From an uncultured Atopobiaceae bacterium (lineage in GTDB: Bacteria; Actinomycetota; Coriobacteriia; Coriobacteriales; Atopobiaceae): a DNA stretch of 64,000 bases. How positions within the stretch are numbered: position 1 is the stretch's first letter; every line of letters begins with the position of its first letter. The stretch covers positions 41,094-105,093 of the forward strand of contig CAJTTF010000005.1 in assembly GCA_910579165.1 (NCBI GenBank), written 5' to 3'. The notes beneath the pieces were generated by a model. It saw nothing but the letters and a program-made list of their open reading frames with translations. It did not search any database and was not told the origin of the DNA. A program made the position numbers and the translations under genes. This document shows positions 8,880-17,655 of this stretch, in pieces.

Positions 8880-9638
8880 TTAAACAATGTAATCAGCATT
8901 TTGAAGACTTCTGACCACGAGGTCAGTGGCGTTGGCAAACGTGATGCCTTCTTTCACATGAAAGTACACCGTTGCGTTAATGCCCGTACCCGAAATGCCC
9001 GTGAGACGCACGACCGTCTCGGCAGGACCTTTATGACTCCCAAGCGATGTGTCTACTGTTTGAATGAGCTCCTTACAGACGGCGTCCGTATTGACATCTG
9101 GCTTTAGGACAAGGTCAAGTGAGGTTTCATGCGCAAGCACTTTCGTAAGCAGCGTGATAGCTGATTTATTGAGGACCGAATTAGGAATAACCTCGGTATT
9201 ACCCACGCGATCCTGCACGGTGGTTGAGCGCCACGTTACATCTTGGACGCGCCCCGTGATGCCATTTACCGTTATGTAGTCGCCGGGCTTTACGATCTTA
9301 TTAACCATGAGTGCAAGGCCGCCAATAAGATTGGAAATGGTATCTTGCAGACCAAGCGAGATGGCAATGGAAGCTGCGCCCAGCGTCGTAATAAGCGCGT
9401 TGGGGCTAATGTTGAAGACGGGTTGTAAGACGCAAAGAATGGCCACTATCCAAACTGCGGCTTTGGTGAGGTTACTAAAAATGGTTGCATCTGGAACCTG
9501 CGAGCGATCAAGTGCCTTATCCACAAGGCGAGCAAGCCAACGCGACAACAACCAGCCCACCACAAGAGCGATGAGGAGAATGAGGAACTTATCAACCCAT
9601 TCTTTTATATCGATGCCGTTATATTGAATATCAAACAT
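8880..9638 (-). CDS. Small mechanosensitive channel (MscS family)
   Basis: A 252-residue MscS-type channel. It has three hydrophobic helices (about residues 17-35, 58-75, 83-112); the third carries the Gly/Ala-rich pore lining and the conserved QDTISNLIGG segment. A beta domain follows (KPGDYITVNGITGRVQDVTWRSTTVQ) and a C-terminal alpha/beta cap. The family opens under membrane tension to release solutes during hypo-osmotic shock. A longer frame from a GTG at 9650 exists, but the ATG at 9638 has GAGGAAG just upstream and gives the usual N-terminus. It lies eight bases after the pcrA stop, so it is likely in the pcrA operon. Confidence 0.9.
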   Translation of the reverse strand: MFDIQYNGIDIKEWVDKFLILLIALVVGWLLSRWLARLVDKALDRSQVPDATIFSNLTKAAVWIVAILCVLQPVFNISPNALITTLGAASIAISLGLQDTISNLIGGLALMVNKIVKPGDYITVNGITGRVQDVTWRSTTVQDRVGNTEVIPNSVLNKSAITLLTKVLAHETSLDLVLKPDVNTDAVCKELIQTVDTSLGSHKGPAETVVRLTGISGTGINATVYFHVKEGITFANATDLVVRSLQNADYIV

Positions 9639-9646
9639 GCGCTTCC

Positions 9647-12202
9647 TCACTTCTCAAGTTTTACCAACGGCGCAAAGCCAAGCAGGAGGTGCTTTGTCTT
9701 ATTCCCCTGCTCAAAATGAATAGTTACCTCATCGCCCTGTACAGCCGTCACCACGCCGTTGCCAAAAATTTTATGATGGACCGTGTCCCCTATTTCAAAT
9801 TTCTCCTGTTTGCGCTTTTCCTGAGGTGCCCGGCTTCCTCCTCCAAATACCGCTCCGCCGTCTGAGCCGTAGAGGTTGCCTCCGGTGCCGTACATACCAT
9901 GACGGTCTCCTCGCTTTTCCCATCCTAATCCCGAGAAACCCGCAGAACCTACTCCTACCAGTTCAATATCGTCTTCGGGAATCTCGTCGACAAACCTACT
10001 GCGACTATTTGCCGTGGTTGAGCCGTAGGTGCGCCGCGTGGAGGCATACGTAAGGTAGAGATTCTCGCGCGCGCGCGTGATTGCGACATAGGCAAGACGG
10101 CGCTCTTCTTCAAGCTTGGTGGGATCAGAGTCAAAAAGCAGATTGGGGAAAAGTCCCTCCTCAAGGCCCGCAACGAAAACTACAGGGAACTCCAGGCCCT
10201 TTGCTGAATGGATGGTCATTAACGTTACGGCCGTTGTCTGCCCCGCCAGGGCATCCAAATCGCTCCTGAGAGCAAGCCATTCCATAAACGCGGGGAGTTT
10301 ATCGGCAGCAATTGTAAAATTCGCGTAGTCTTCCTGGGGGACTGGACCTTGATTTTGTTCAGGCGCCCCTGAGGGGGAGGACGCCGTGGTATCTGACTCC
10401 TCTTGGATCCTTCTATCATAGGACGCTTCCCCGGGATCTTGTTGTTCAGGCCCAAGGGCGCCGTCCTGTCTCAACTGAGCAAGCGACTCCAGCTGAGAAA
10501 TGACATCGTCATGGCTCTCATCAAATTCGCGCGCGATCAGAAGAAACTCTTGGATGTTTTCAAGGCGAGCCTGTGCGTCTGGACCCAGCTGATGCTCAAG
10601 CGCATCAATAATGCCGGCCTTTTCAATGATCATTTCTATAACATCAGCCAGGTCTCCAGTATAGCGGCGCGCGGCTTCAATGTTTGATGTCCATGTAGCA
10701 AGCGATTCTCGCACTTTTGGAGAGAGCATGTCCTTTTCTGCAATGCTTGCCACGCACGCCTCAAAAAAGCTCATGCTATTTTGAGCAGCATAGGCAGCAA
10801 TCTTATCGATAGAAGTGGCGCCAATACCGCGGCGTGGCACATTGATAATGCGGCGCGCTGAAACGTCGTCAGCGGGATTAAGAACCAGCTTGAGGTATGC
10901 CATGACATCGCGAATCTCTGCGCGATCAAAAAAGCGCGTACCTCCCACAATCTTGTATGGGACACCCGCACGCAAAAACATGTCTTCTAGCACGCGGCTT
11001 TGCACATTGGTCCGGTAAAACACCGCCATATCATCGTACGAGATGCCCTCGCGGTTGAGCTTCTCGGCCTCAGAGGCAATCCAGCGCCCTTCATCGCGCT
11101 CATCGGAAGCCTGGTAGGCAGCGATGCGGTTCCCGTCTCCTTGCGTGGTAAATAGCTCCTTTTTACGACGACCAAAATTGTTGGTAACAACGGCGTTGGC
11201 GGCTTTTAGGATGTGGCCGGTTGAGCGGTAGTTCTGCTCCAACTTAATAACGGTTGCTTGAGGATAGTCCTTCTCAAAATCGAGGATGTTTTGAATATCA
11301 GCTCCACGCCATGAATAAATGGACTGATCATCATCGCCCACTACCATGAGGTTGCGTCGCTCGCCTGCAAGCATATTGGTGAGCGCGTATTGCACGTGGT
11401 TAGTGTCCTGATACTCATCAATACTGATATAGGCAAAGCGGTCTTGGTAAGTTTTGAGAACATCAGAGAACTTGGTGAAGAGATAGTGCGTGTTGACCAG
11501 CAGATCATCAAAGTCCATCGCGTTTTGGCGGCGGAGACGTTCTTGGAGTTCCTCGTAGACCTTGGCGGCTGCTTCTTCCAACGGCGAGGAGGCGGTGTCT
11601 GCGTATTGCGCGGGGGTGAAAAGCTTGTTTTTAGCATCGCTTATGCGCGTGCGGATAGAGGATACGTCAAACGTTTTGGGATCGATGGAGAGGTCGGCCA
11701 TGATGGACTTCACCAGCCGTTTTGAATCGTCATCGTCGTAGATGGTGAAGCTGGAAGTGTAGCCCAGGCGTTCTGCTTCGTCGCGAAGAATTCGCACGCA
11801 CATGGCATGAAAAGTACAAACCCACATACCGCGTGCATGACTTCCTAGGAGTGACTGAAGGCGTTCACGCATCTCTGCGGCAGCCTTGTTGGTAAAAGTA
11901 ATGGCTAGGATTTGGTAGGGTTCCACGTTGCGCGCGGCAATCATGTAAGCAATGCGCGTTGTAAGAACGCGCGTTTTGCCAGAGCCGGCTCCCGCGAGCA
12001 CAAGCAAGGGACCTTCGGTGCAGAGGACGGCCTCACGCTGCTGAGGATTAAGCGTATTAAGGCCAAGGGATTCTATAAGTCCCGGGGAAATAAAGGCCTG
12101 CTCGCTTTTATGCCGCAGAGAACTAGTGCTGAGGGCATCTGAGCTCGTTGTGTTTGAGTTCTTGAAAGTCGTAGGTGTCTTCTCTTTATTTGGTTTTGGC
12201 AT
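9647..12202 (-). CDS. pcrA: ATP-dependent DNA helicase PcrA/UvrD
   Basis: An 851-residue SF1A helicase for 3'-5' DNA unwinding in repair, plasmid replication and removal of RecA filaments. Visible motifs: NPQQREAV Q motif, Walker A GAGSGKT, ITFTNKAAAEMRER (Ia), DEYQDTN (II), QSIYSWRGAD (III), QNYRS (IV), TIHSAKGLEFP (V) and VAITRARE (VI). The C-terminus (ETGDTVHHKIFGNG-like KFEIGDTVHHKIFGNGVV) is the Tudor-like domain that touches RNA polymerase in PcrA. A Gln/Ser/Pro-rich insert near residue 590-640 is unusual. Start: the frame extends to a TTG at 12232, but the ATG at 12202 has GGGGGAG five bases upstream and overlaps the end of sua5 by 17 bases. Confidence 0.95.
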   Translation of the reverse strand: MPKPNKEKTPTTFKNSNTTSSDALSTSSLRHKSEQAFISPGLIESLGLNTLNPQQREAVLCTEGPLLVLAGAGSGKTRVLTTRIAYMIAARNVEPYQILAITFTNKAAAEMRERLQSLLGSHARGMWVCTFHAMCVRILRDEAERLGYTSSFTIYDDDDSKRLVKSIMADLSIDPKTFDVSSIRTRISDAKNKLFTPAQYADTASSPLEEAAAKVYEELQERLRRQNAMDFDDLLVNTHYLFTKFSDVLKTYQDRFAYISIDEYQDTNHVQYALTNMLAGERRNLMVVGDDDQSIYSWRGADIQNILDFEKDYPQATVIKLEQNYRSTGHILKAANAVVTNNFGRRKKELFTTQGDGNRIAAYQASDERDEGRWIASEAEKLNREGISYDDMAVFYRTNVQSRVLEDMFLRAGVPYKIVGGTRFFDRAEIRDVMAYLKLVLNPADDVSARRIINVPRRGIGATSIDKIAAYAAQNSMSFFEACVASIAEKDMLSPKVRESLATWTSNIEAARRYTGDLADVIEMIIEKAGIIDALEHQLGPDAQARLENIQEFLLIAREFDESHDDVISQLESLAQLRQDGALGPEQQDPGEASYDRRIQEESDTTASSPSGAPEQNQGPVPQEDYANFTIAADKLPAFMEWLALRSDLDALAGQTTAVTLMTIHSAKGLEFPVVFVAGLEEGLFPNLLFDSDPTKLEEERRLAYVAITRARENLYLTYASTRRTYGSTTANSRSRFVDEIPEDDIELVGVGSAGFSGLGWEKRGDRHGMYGTGGNLYGSDGGAVFGGGSRAPQEKRKQEKFEIGDTVHHKIFGNGVVTAVQGDEVTIHFEQGNKTKHLLLGFAPLVKLEK

Positions 12203-12902
12203 GCAAACTCCCCCAAATATCTTGTTCTGCAATGCTGCCTATCCTTAAGATGCGTGCGCCTGAAAGCGGTTCTTTTCGTGGAGCGTTGGCTCCCTTCTGG
12301 ATTTCCCCATCATGGAAAGTCTGGGCTATTTCTTTGCGCACATCCACTATTGTGGAGGCTTGCTGTTCTTTTGTTCTGCCTCCATCAATGGCGATGTCAA
12401 CGGTTTCGAGCAATACCTCATCCAAATCTTCTAGGCACGCCGCCGCATCCTTGGTATGGATATTGGCGCTGGTGGTAGCAAGAGGGCCTATCTTCTTTAT
12501 CAGTACCTGCGCAAAAGCAGAATCTGGGACGCGAAGAGCAACAGACCCATCTTCCTCCATTAGTTCATAAGGAAGGGCGTCCGATGCCTCAACAACGAGT
12601 GTAAGAGCACCGGGCCAAAACGCGTTGGCAAGGGAGCGCGCAGCAACTGTAACGTTTTGCGCGTAGATATCCAAATCATCCGCAGCGCTTATAAGCAAAG
12701 GAAATTTCTGCGTAAGGGGCCTTCCCTTGAGTATGCAGATTTTCTCGGCAGCGAGAGGGGTGGTTGCTGCAAAACCGTAAACGGAATCAGTAGGGATGCA
12801 AGCTATGCCTCCTGCCATCAAAACTTGAGCACACTCATCCACAGCCAAGTTAAAAGCGGCATTGGTTGGTTCAAGCTCTTTTATGTTAAGTATACGTGGC
12901 AA
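12186..12902 (-). CDS. L-threonylcarbamoyladenylate synthase (Sua5/YrdC/TsaC)
   Basis: A 238-residue enzyme that makes threonylcarbamoyl-AMP from threonine, bicarbonate and ATP, the first step of the t6A modification at position 37 of ANN-decoding tRNAs. The family signatures are present: GGIACIPTDSVYGFAA near residue 30, KGRPLTQKFPLLI near 60, FWPGALTLVV near 93 and LATTSAN near 140. It lacks the full C-terminal Sua5 domain, so it is closer to the short TsaC form with a 50-residue tail. The start is a TTG at 12902 with a weak ribosome site; no ATG fits the conserved N-terminus. It follows prmC in a prfA-prmC-sua5-pcrA series, a common order. Confidence 0.9.
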   Translation of the reverse strand: MPRILNIKELEPTNAAFNLAVDECAQVLMAGGIACIPTDSVYGFAATTPLAAEKICILKGRPLTQKFPLLISAADDLDIYAQNVTVAARSLANAFWPGALTLVVEASDALPYELMEEDGSVALRVPDSAFAQVLIKKIGPLATTSANIHTKDAAACLEDLDEVLLETVDIAIDGGRTKEQQASTIVDVRKEIAQTFHDGEIQKGANAPRKEPLSGARILRIGSIAEQDIWGSLHAKTK

Positions 12903-13038
12903 AATAGCTTTCTGATTCAGTCGTTTTTAATAATTCGGTAGTTTGTAGCAAAGGCGCGCGACTAAAGGCGCGCAATTGGATCCTCATGTAATTCTGGGCT
13001 TTTGTGCCCAACGTGCGCTCTAGCGAGCAAAGGGAATC

Positions 13039-14196
13039 TTATTGTAGCGGGCAACCAGAATTAGCAAAGGCACATTGCGCAGAAAGGATCCGCGGACGGT
13101 CCGTTAGATCTCGTGTTACCCGTACCTTTTTCCAGTACCCTGAGTTCTCTAAATACTCCGCGGCTATCTCTACGTTCTCATCGCCCAATTCCACAAAAAG
13201 CCAACCGCCTTTTTTCAGCCATTTTGGAGCTTGGACCTGCAGGCGTCTGAAAACATCGAGGCCATCAGCACCGCCTGCAAGTGCCAAATCTGGTTCGTAG
13301 TCTCTGACCTCCGCAGGGAGCATCGTCTCCATAATTTCGTCAGAAAGGTACGGCGGATTGCTAAAGATGGCATCAAAGGATCCTTGGAGTTCCTTAGGAT
13401 AATCTGCCAGGAGATCACTTTTAAGGAGGAAAAAGCGTTGATTATCCTGAACAATCTTGGCGTTTTCTTCTGCCAGCGAAAGTGCCTGAGGAGAGATGTC
13501 CGATGCATACACGGTTGCGCACTGGCTTTTTTTTGAAAGCTCTTGCAACAGAGAGAGCGCGATGTTGCCCGTTCCCGTGCCAACATCGGCAATGCGAAGC
13601 GTCTCTTGCAATGAAGCGGCCTCCTGTGAAGTGGTGCTCGCAGGGCGCTCATCAAGAAGACGCGCAAGGCCTACCTCCACGAGCATCTCAGTTTCGGGTC
13701 GGGGGATAAGAGCGGCAGGAGTTGCCTTGAGCATCAGATGGCGAAAAGGTGCCTCTCCCACAATGTACTGCAGTGGCTCTCCTAAGGCGCGCCTCTCAAT
13801 GCCCTGTTCAAAGGAGGTCTTGACTTCTAAAGAAAGTGGTTCCTCCTGCATTACGGAAAGCTGCGTTTTCTCTACCCCCAAAAGAGCCGCCAAAAGCGTT
13901 GTTGCTTCAGAAGCTGCTATGTCAATTTCGGAATTTATTGCAGTGCAAGAGGAGGAATTACTCGGAGCAAAACCTTGCGGGGTGCTCTTGCCAACAAGCA
14001 CATCTTTTGAATCCTGCGGGGTACTCTTACCGAGACACGCGTCTTTTGGATTCTGCGGAGCACTCTTGTCAACAAGCGCGTCTTTTGAGGAACGCATGTC
14101 ATCGCTCATAGCTGAGCTTTTGCTGCGGCGCAACGTATCTACTGCTTTGCCAAGAGCAGTACGCACTGTCCATTCTGAATGTTCATCTTTATGCAT
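13039..14196 (-). CDS. prmC: Release-factor glutamine methyltransferase PrmC (HemK) with a repeat-bearing N-terminal extension
   Basis: PrmC methylates the glutamine of the GGQ motif in release factors RF1 and RF2, raising termination efficiency; its substrate gene prfA lies just upstream. The catalytic part has the SAM site (DVGTGTGNIALSLL) and the glutamine-binding NPPY motif near residues 279-282. At 385 residues it is about 100 longer than usual. The extra N-terminal region is hydrophilic and holds three tandem 13-residue repeats (S/N/D-x-KDAxLxxKSxPQ, residues 36-74). Alternative starts at Met 30 or Met 34 would still include the repeats. The methyltransferase core looks intact, so the tail is an added feature rather than damage. 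Confidence 0.93.
   Translation of the reverse strand: MHKDEHSEWTVRTALGKAVDTLRRSKSSAMSDDMRSSKDALVDKSAPQNPKDACLGKSTPQDSKDVLVGKSTPQGFAPSNSSSCTAINSEIDIAASEATTLLAALLGVEKTQLSVMQEEPLSLEVKTSFEQGIERRALGEPLQYIVGEAPFRHLMLKATPAALIPRPETEMLVEVGLARLLDERPASTTSQEAASLQETLRIADVGTGTGNIALSLLQELSKKSQCATVYASDISPQALSLAEENAKIVQDNQRFFLLKSDLLADYPKELQGSFDAIFSNPPYLSDEIMETMLPAEVRDYEPDLALAGGADGLDVFRRLQVQAPKWLKKGGWLFVELGDENVEIAAEYLENSGYWKKVRVTRDLTDRPRILSAQCAFANSGCPLQ
13975..14091 (-). repeat. Three 39-base tandem repeats inside prmC
   Basis: Exactly 117 bases code three consecutive 13-residue units (SSKDALVDKSAPQ, NPKDACLGKSTPQ, DSKDVLVGKSTPQ). The copies have diverged at several codons, so they are not very recent. Confidence 0.85.
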
Positions 14197-14342
14197 CTAC
14201 GATGTTCCGTCAGTGTCAGTATTTAAAAAGTGGGACAACAACCAGAAGCCATTGCATTATTCAGCAAGGCTATGCTTCGCAAGAGCAATGAGACTCGTTG
14301 GTGGCATGAGCCTTCAACATAAGCCTTATATAAACGCTGGCT

Positions 14343-15413
14343 CTATTCGACAGCGTTGGCGAGGCGCTCTGCCCTATCTGCGGCAGCAAGTGCTTCAATA
14401 ATTGCCTGCAGGCCATCGCCATTCAAAACGCCGTTATACGTGCCGTTAAAGCCAACGCGATGGTCAGTTACACGATCTTGCTGCTGGTTGTACGTGCGGA
14501 TTTTCTCGGAACGATCACCATGACCTATTTGAGAAAGCCTTTTGGCACCCTCTTCCTCCTGCTGGCGCTCAAGCTCTTTCTCATACAAGCGAGCGCGCAA
14601 CATGGCCATGCAAACCTCGCGATTTTGAATCTGCGAGCGCTGATCTTGTGACTGCACAACCGTGTTGGTTGGAAGATGAGTGATGCGCACTGCCGAGTAG
14701 GTCGTATTGACGCCCTGACCACCCGGGCCAGAGGAACAATAGGTGTCGATGCGCAGCTCGGAAGGGTCAATTTGAATATCGATTTCATCGGCCTCAGGCA
14801 TGACGGAGACCGTGGCGGTTGAAGTTTGGATGCGTCCTTGCGACTCCGTTTTAGGCACACGCTGCACGCGATGCACGCCCGATTCATACTTCATTACGGA
14901 ATACACTTTGTTGCCCAGGACTTTAAACTCGATCGTCTTAAAGCCACCCGCATCTGAAGGGCTTGCCGATAAAATCTCTATCTTCCAGCCCTTTTCCTCA
15001 GCAAAGCGCTCATACATCTTGAATAGGTCACCAGCAAAAATAGCCGCCTCATCACCTCCTGCTGCTCCCCGGATGGACACGATGGTATCCTTCTCATCCA
15101 TGGGGTCTCCGGGGATGAGCATAATCTTTATCTCATCCTCTAAGCTGGGAAGCTTTTCCTCGTTAGCAGCAATCTCCTCTTGCAGCAAGGCTTTTGCATC
15201 CGGATCGCTCTCCTCTTTTAGCAGCTCTTTCGCCGCTTGAATATCGTCGAGCGCGTTTAAGTAGGCCTGCGCTTTTACCACCAAATCTTCTTGGTTAGCG
15301 TATTCCTTGGCGAGGCGTGCATATTCCTTTTGGTCCGAGTAGACCGCAGGATCCTGCAACTTTTTTCCAAGCTCTTCGTAGGCTTTGAGGAGTGCTTTCA
15401 GTTTCTCTGGCAT
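14343..15413 (-). CDS. prfA: Peptide chain release factor 1
   Basis: A 356-residue class I release factor that reads UAA and UAG stop codons. The universal GGQ sits at residues 231-233 (SSGPGGQGVNT). The stop-codon-recognition tripeptide is PKT at about 187-189, in the place of the RF1 PxT motif, not the SPF of RF2. Length is normal. It lies upstream of prmC, whose product methylates this GGQ, with a 146-base gap, and fourteen bases downstream of the small LPXTG-like gene. Confidence 0.96.
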   Translation of the reverse strand: MPEKLKALLKAYEELGKKLQDPAVYSDQKEYARLAKEYANQEDLVVKAQAYLNALDDIQAAKELLKEESDPDAKALLQEEIAANEEKLPSLEDEIKIMLIPGDPMDEKDTIVSIRGAAGGDEAAIFAGDLFKMYERFAEEKGWKIEILSASPSDAGGFKTIEFKVLGNKVYSVMKYESGVHRVQRVPKTESQGRIQTSTATVSVMPEADEIDIQIDPSELRIDTYCSSGPGGQGVNTTYSAVRITHLPTNTVVQSQDQRSQIQNREVCMAMLRARLYEKELERQQEEEGAKRLSQIGHGDRSEKIRTYNQQQDRVTDHRVGFNGTYNGVLNGDGLQAIIEALAAADRAERLANAVE

Positions 15414-15427
15414 AGTGGGTGACGTTG

Positions 15428-15661
15428 TTAGTTTTTATCGGAGGATGCGTTTTGTTCTGTGGGGGTATTTTCTTCATGCGAGTGAGGAGGCTGGGCTGCG
15501 TGACGCGGAGCATAGTTTGCTTTTGCTGCCTTGCGCTTGGAATATAAAAGAAACCCAACGATAATCGCAATAATGATGGCTGCTATGACGAAGAGCCAGG
15601 GCAGGTAGCTAATAATGAGATCCCCCGTATGAGGAAGAGCAGAAAATGCTTTTATATTCAT
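15428..15661 (-). CDS. Small membrane protein with an N-terminal LPXTG-like motif
   Basis: A 77-residue protein with a convincing ribosome site (AAGGAG seven bases before the ATG). It reads MNIKAFSALPHTGD, then a hydrophobic stretch of about 25 residues (about 16-41), then SKRKAAK and a hydrophilic His/Asn/Glu-rich tail. LPHTG plus a membrane segment plus basic residues is the layout of a sortase sorting signal, but here it follows only eight residues instead of a large exported domain, and there is no separate signal peptide. It may be the surviving 3' end of a surface protein gene, or the motif may be a coincidence in a small single-pass protein. Just upstream of prfA, probably cotranscribed. 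Function unknown. Confidence 0.65.
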   Translation of the reverse strand: MNIKAFSALPHTGDLIISYLPWLFVIAAIIIAIIVGFLLYSKRKAAKANYAPRHAAQPPHSHEENTPTEQNASSDKN

Positions 15662-15822
15662 GAAGTTCTCCTTTGCGTTGCGGCTTTCTCGGTTGCTTTC
15701 ACAGCGCTGTTGCCAGCGCCCTTCAGGATTTACCTATCGTTTCTCTTACGCTCTTAGTCTGTTCTCAATCTCTTCTTAATCTATTCTTTATCTATTCTTG
15801 CGCTTTTGTGGAATAAACATTT

Positions 15823-15852
15823 TTGCAAACATCCACTAGTATAAAAGATAAT
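15823..15852 (+). promoter_or_regulatory. Putative promoter of the trigger-factor-like gene
   Basis: TTGCAA (15823-15828) and GATAAT (15847-15852) are separated by 18 bases and lie 38 bases before the ATG at 15891, in an AT-rich stretch. Confidence 0.5.
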
Positions 15853-15890
15853 ATGCTGAATGATAGATATTGAGAACAAAAGGAGCCCTC

Positions 15891-16946
15891 ATGGCACATA
15901 AAGATCAGGAACAAAGTAAAAACACTTCTACAAAAAAGAAAGTGAACGAAAGCTCAAAGAGCGCCGCTAAAGAAGCCTCCCATGCTGCGGCTGCAGACAA
16001 AGATGCCAAGCAAAACGAGAAGCTAGAGGCAAGGGAGCAGTCCGAGCTCAAGAGAAAGCCCGTGGCACTTCGAGTTGGCGACCACTATCACTACACGCTT
16101 TCCAGCTACGACCCCGTGGCGGTCACTGTACATGTTCCCAGCGTGGGCGACGTGGACGTGGAGTTCATGATGGAAAACATGGCACATGCAAACCACACAA
16201 CACTCGCCAAGATTGATGATGCATGGGTTGAGAAGAATCTTGAGGGGCTCAAAACTGTTGAGGACTTCAAGAAGGCTATGCGTGCTCAGGCAGAGCACCT
16301 CAATGCCCACTATACTGAAGATCAAAAAACGGGTGCGGTGCTTGAGGCTCTTGCCCGCCGCCTTGAGCAGGAAGTACCTCTCGACGAGATTGCGCGCTAC
16401 AGAGATCAGCTCTATCAAGCCATGAAGTTTGATGCAGAGAAGCAAGGAACCACCTTGGAGCATATGCTTTCCCATATGGGAGTGGGGGAAGCGGGGCTCG
16501 ATGCAATGCTCGATGAGCGTGCCGCCCAGACTGCTGGTCAAGACGCCGCTCTTGCGGCTTATGCCGAGCACAAGAAACTCAAGGTGCCTACAGAGGAAAT
16601 ACCAGCGATTTTGCACCTACCTCCCCAACAGGGCGAAGAAGTAATTGAACAAGCACAAAAGGCGGGACAAATGGCTCAGCTTGAGCGCACGTGCAGAAAC
16701 GCCAAAGCGGCTCAGCTTGTAGTAGGTGAGGCAGACGTAACCTATTCTCACGATACCCCCGAGCAAACCAAAGCTCGCGAAGAACACATGCGCGGATTGC
16801 TCCAACAGATACGCGCCATGGACCAAGCCTCGGTTGTAGAAGGCAATAAGGAAAAGAAAGACCAGGGCAACAAAAAAGACGGAAAAAAGGATGAGGGCAA
16901 TGGTAAAGGCGACGGGACAAAGCCATCCGGCTTCAAAGTTGTCTAA
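15891..16946 (+). CDS. Trigger-factor-like protein lacking the peptidyl-prolyl isomerase domain
   Basis: A 351-residue protein. Residues from about 100 to 290 (IDDAWVEKNLEGLKTVEDFKKA onward, with EVPLDEIARYRDQLYQ and LEHMLSHMGV) match the helical chaperone C-domain of trigger factor. The classic ribosome-docking loop (GFRxGKxP) and the FKBP-type isomerase domain are not visible. The first 50 residues are Lys/Ala/Glu-rich, and the last 50 are a Lys/Gly/Asp-rich tail. It is therefore a chaperone-domain paralogue, not the housekeeping Tig. The start was set at the ATG with AAAGGAG upstream, not at the TTG seven codons earlier. Its 3' end overlaps the next gene. Substrate unknown. Confidence 0.7.
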   Translation: MAHKDQEQSKNTSTKKKVNESSKSAAKEASHAAAADKDAKQNEKLEAREQSELKRKPVALRVGDHYHYTLSSYDPVAVTVHVPSVGDVDVEFMMENMAHANHTTLAKIDDAWVEKNLEGLKTVEDFKKAMRAQAEHLNAHYTEDQKTGAVLEALARRLEQEVPLDEIARYRDQLYQAMKFDAEKQGTTLEHMLSHMGVGEAGLDAMLDERAAQTAGQDAALAAYAEHKKLKVPTEEIPAILHLPPQQGEEVIEQAQKAGQMAQLERTCRNAKAAQLVVGEADVTYSHDTPEQTKAREEHMRGLLQQIRAMDQASVVEGNKEKKDQGNKKDGKKDEGNGKGDGTKPSGFKVV

Positions 16947-17577
16947 GTTCTCCTTTCTACTAAGCGCGGGAGGCGTGGGAGACCATGCTTCCCGCGTTTC
17001 TTATAGGCGTTTAGGAGAAGGCGATTGTGTGGAAGTGTGGGGCGAGCCTTATACCATTGCCTTTGAAATCGTCCAGACGCCTGTGCATTTTCCCCATCAC
17101 TTAAACGAGAACGAAGCGCGCTTCGTGGAACGTGTGGATGAGGTGCGCCTTGAGAAAGATAACGGGCATCTTGTTTTTGTCCTCACGGATTGCATTGCCA
17201 ACAACAAGCAACATTCAGCGTGTGTGAGGCGTATTGCTTTTGAGAACTTTTTGAAAAAGGAAGTTGTTGCGCGCTTGGAGACCATCGTCCCGCAGGCAGA
17301 GCGAGCATTGCAGGCCAAGACGCAACACTGGACCGTACGTACAATGAAAAGTCGCTGGGGTTCATGCCGATATGAGCGTGGCAAAATTTCAATCACAACC
17401 GATTTGGCCACGCATCGCCCCATCTATCTCACACTAATAGCTTTTCATGAGGTGGCTCATATGCACGCACACAATCATGGAGTGGAATTCAAAGCCTTGA
17501 TGGACAAAAACATCCCCAGTTGGCGTCAGCTCCAGAAAGATTTAGACGCCCAGGGGATGCGAATGTATCTCAATTAG
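16891..17577 (+). CDS. YgjP/DUF45-type zinc metallopeptidase
   Basis: A protein of up to 228 residues with the signature of YgjP-like (M48-clan, SprT-related) metallopeptidases: MKSRWGSCRYERGKISI, then FHEVAHMHAHNHGVEF, i.e. HExxH plus a third His five residues on. These bind zinc; the cellular substrate is not known for the family. The start is uncertain: ATGs at 16891 and 16900 lie inside the end of the preceding gene, with a GAGGG close by, and a TTG at 16939 would also do; the conserved region begins near 17025. Close coupling to the trigger-factor-like gene suggests cotranslation. Confidence 0.78.
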   Translation: MRAMVKATGQSHPASKLSKFSFLLSAGGVGDHASRVSYRRLGEGDCVEVWGEPYTIAFEIVQTPVHFPHHLNENEARFVERVDEVRLEKDNGHLVFVLTDCIANNKQHSACVRRIAFENFLKKEVVARLETIVPQAERALQAKTQHWTVRTMKSRWGSCRYERGKISITTDLATHRPIYLTLIAFHEVAHMHAHNHGVEFKALMDKNIPSWRQLQKDLDAQGMRMYLN

Positions 17578-17655
17578 AGGGTTGGTGATGCTATGCGCCT
17601 AGAGGAAGAGCGTTAACAACCTATTACGCGAGATAAGCGCGTGTCACGCAAATAA

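Noticed and set aside
13496..14401. 301-codon plus-strand open frame
   Set aside because: Antisense to prmC, whose motifs are clear; the repeats it contains come from prmC.
15760..15805. Tandem TCTATTCTT-like tract upstream of the small LPXTG-like gene
   Set aside because: Short, degenerate pyrimidine repeats in an AT-rich intergenic region; no clear function or symmetry.
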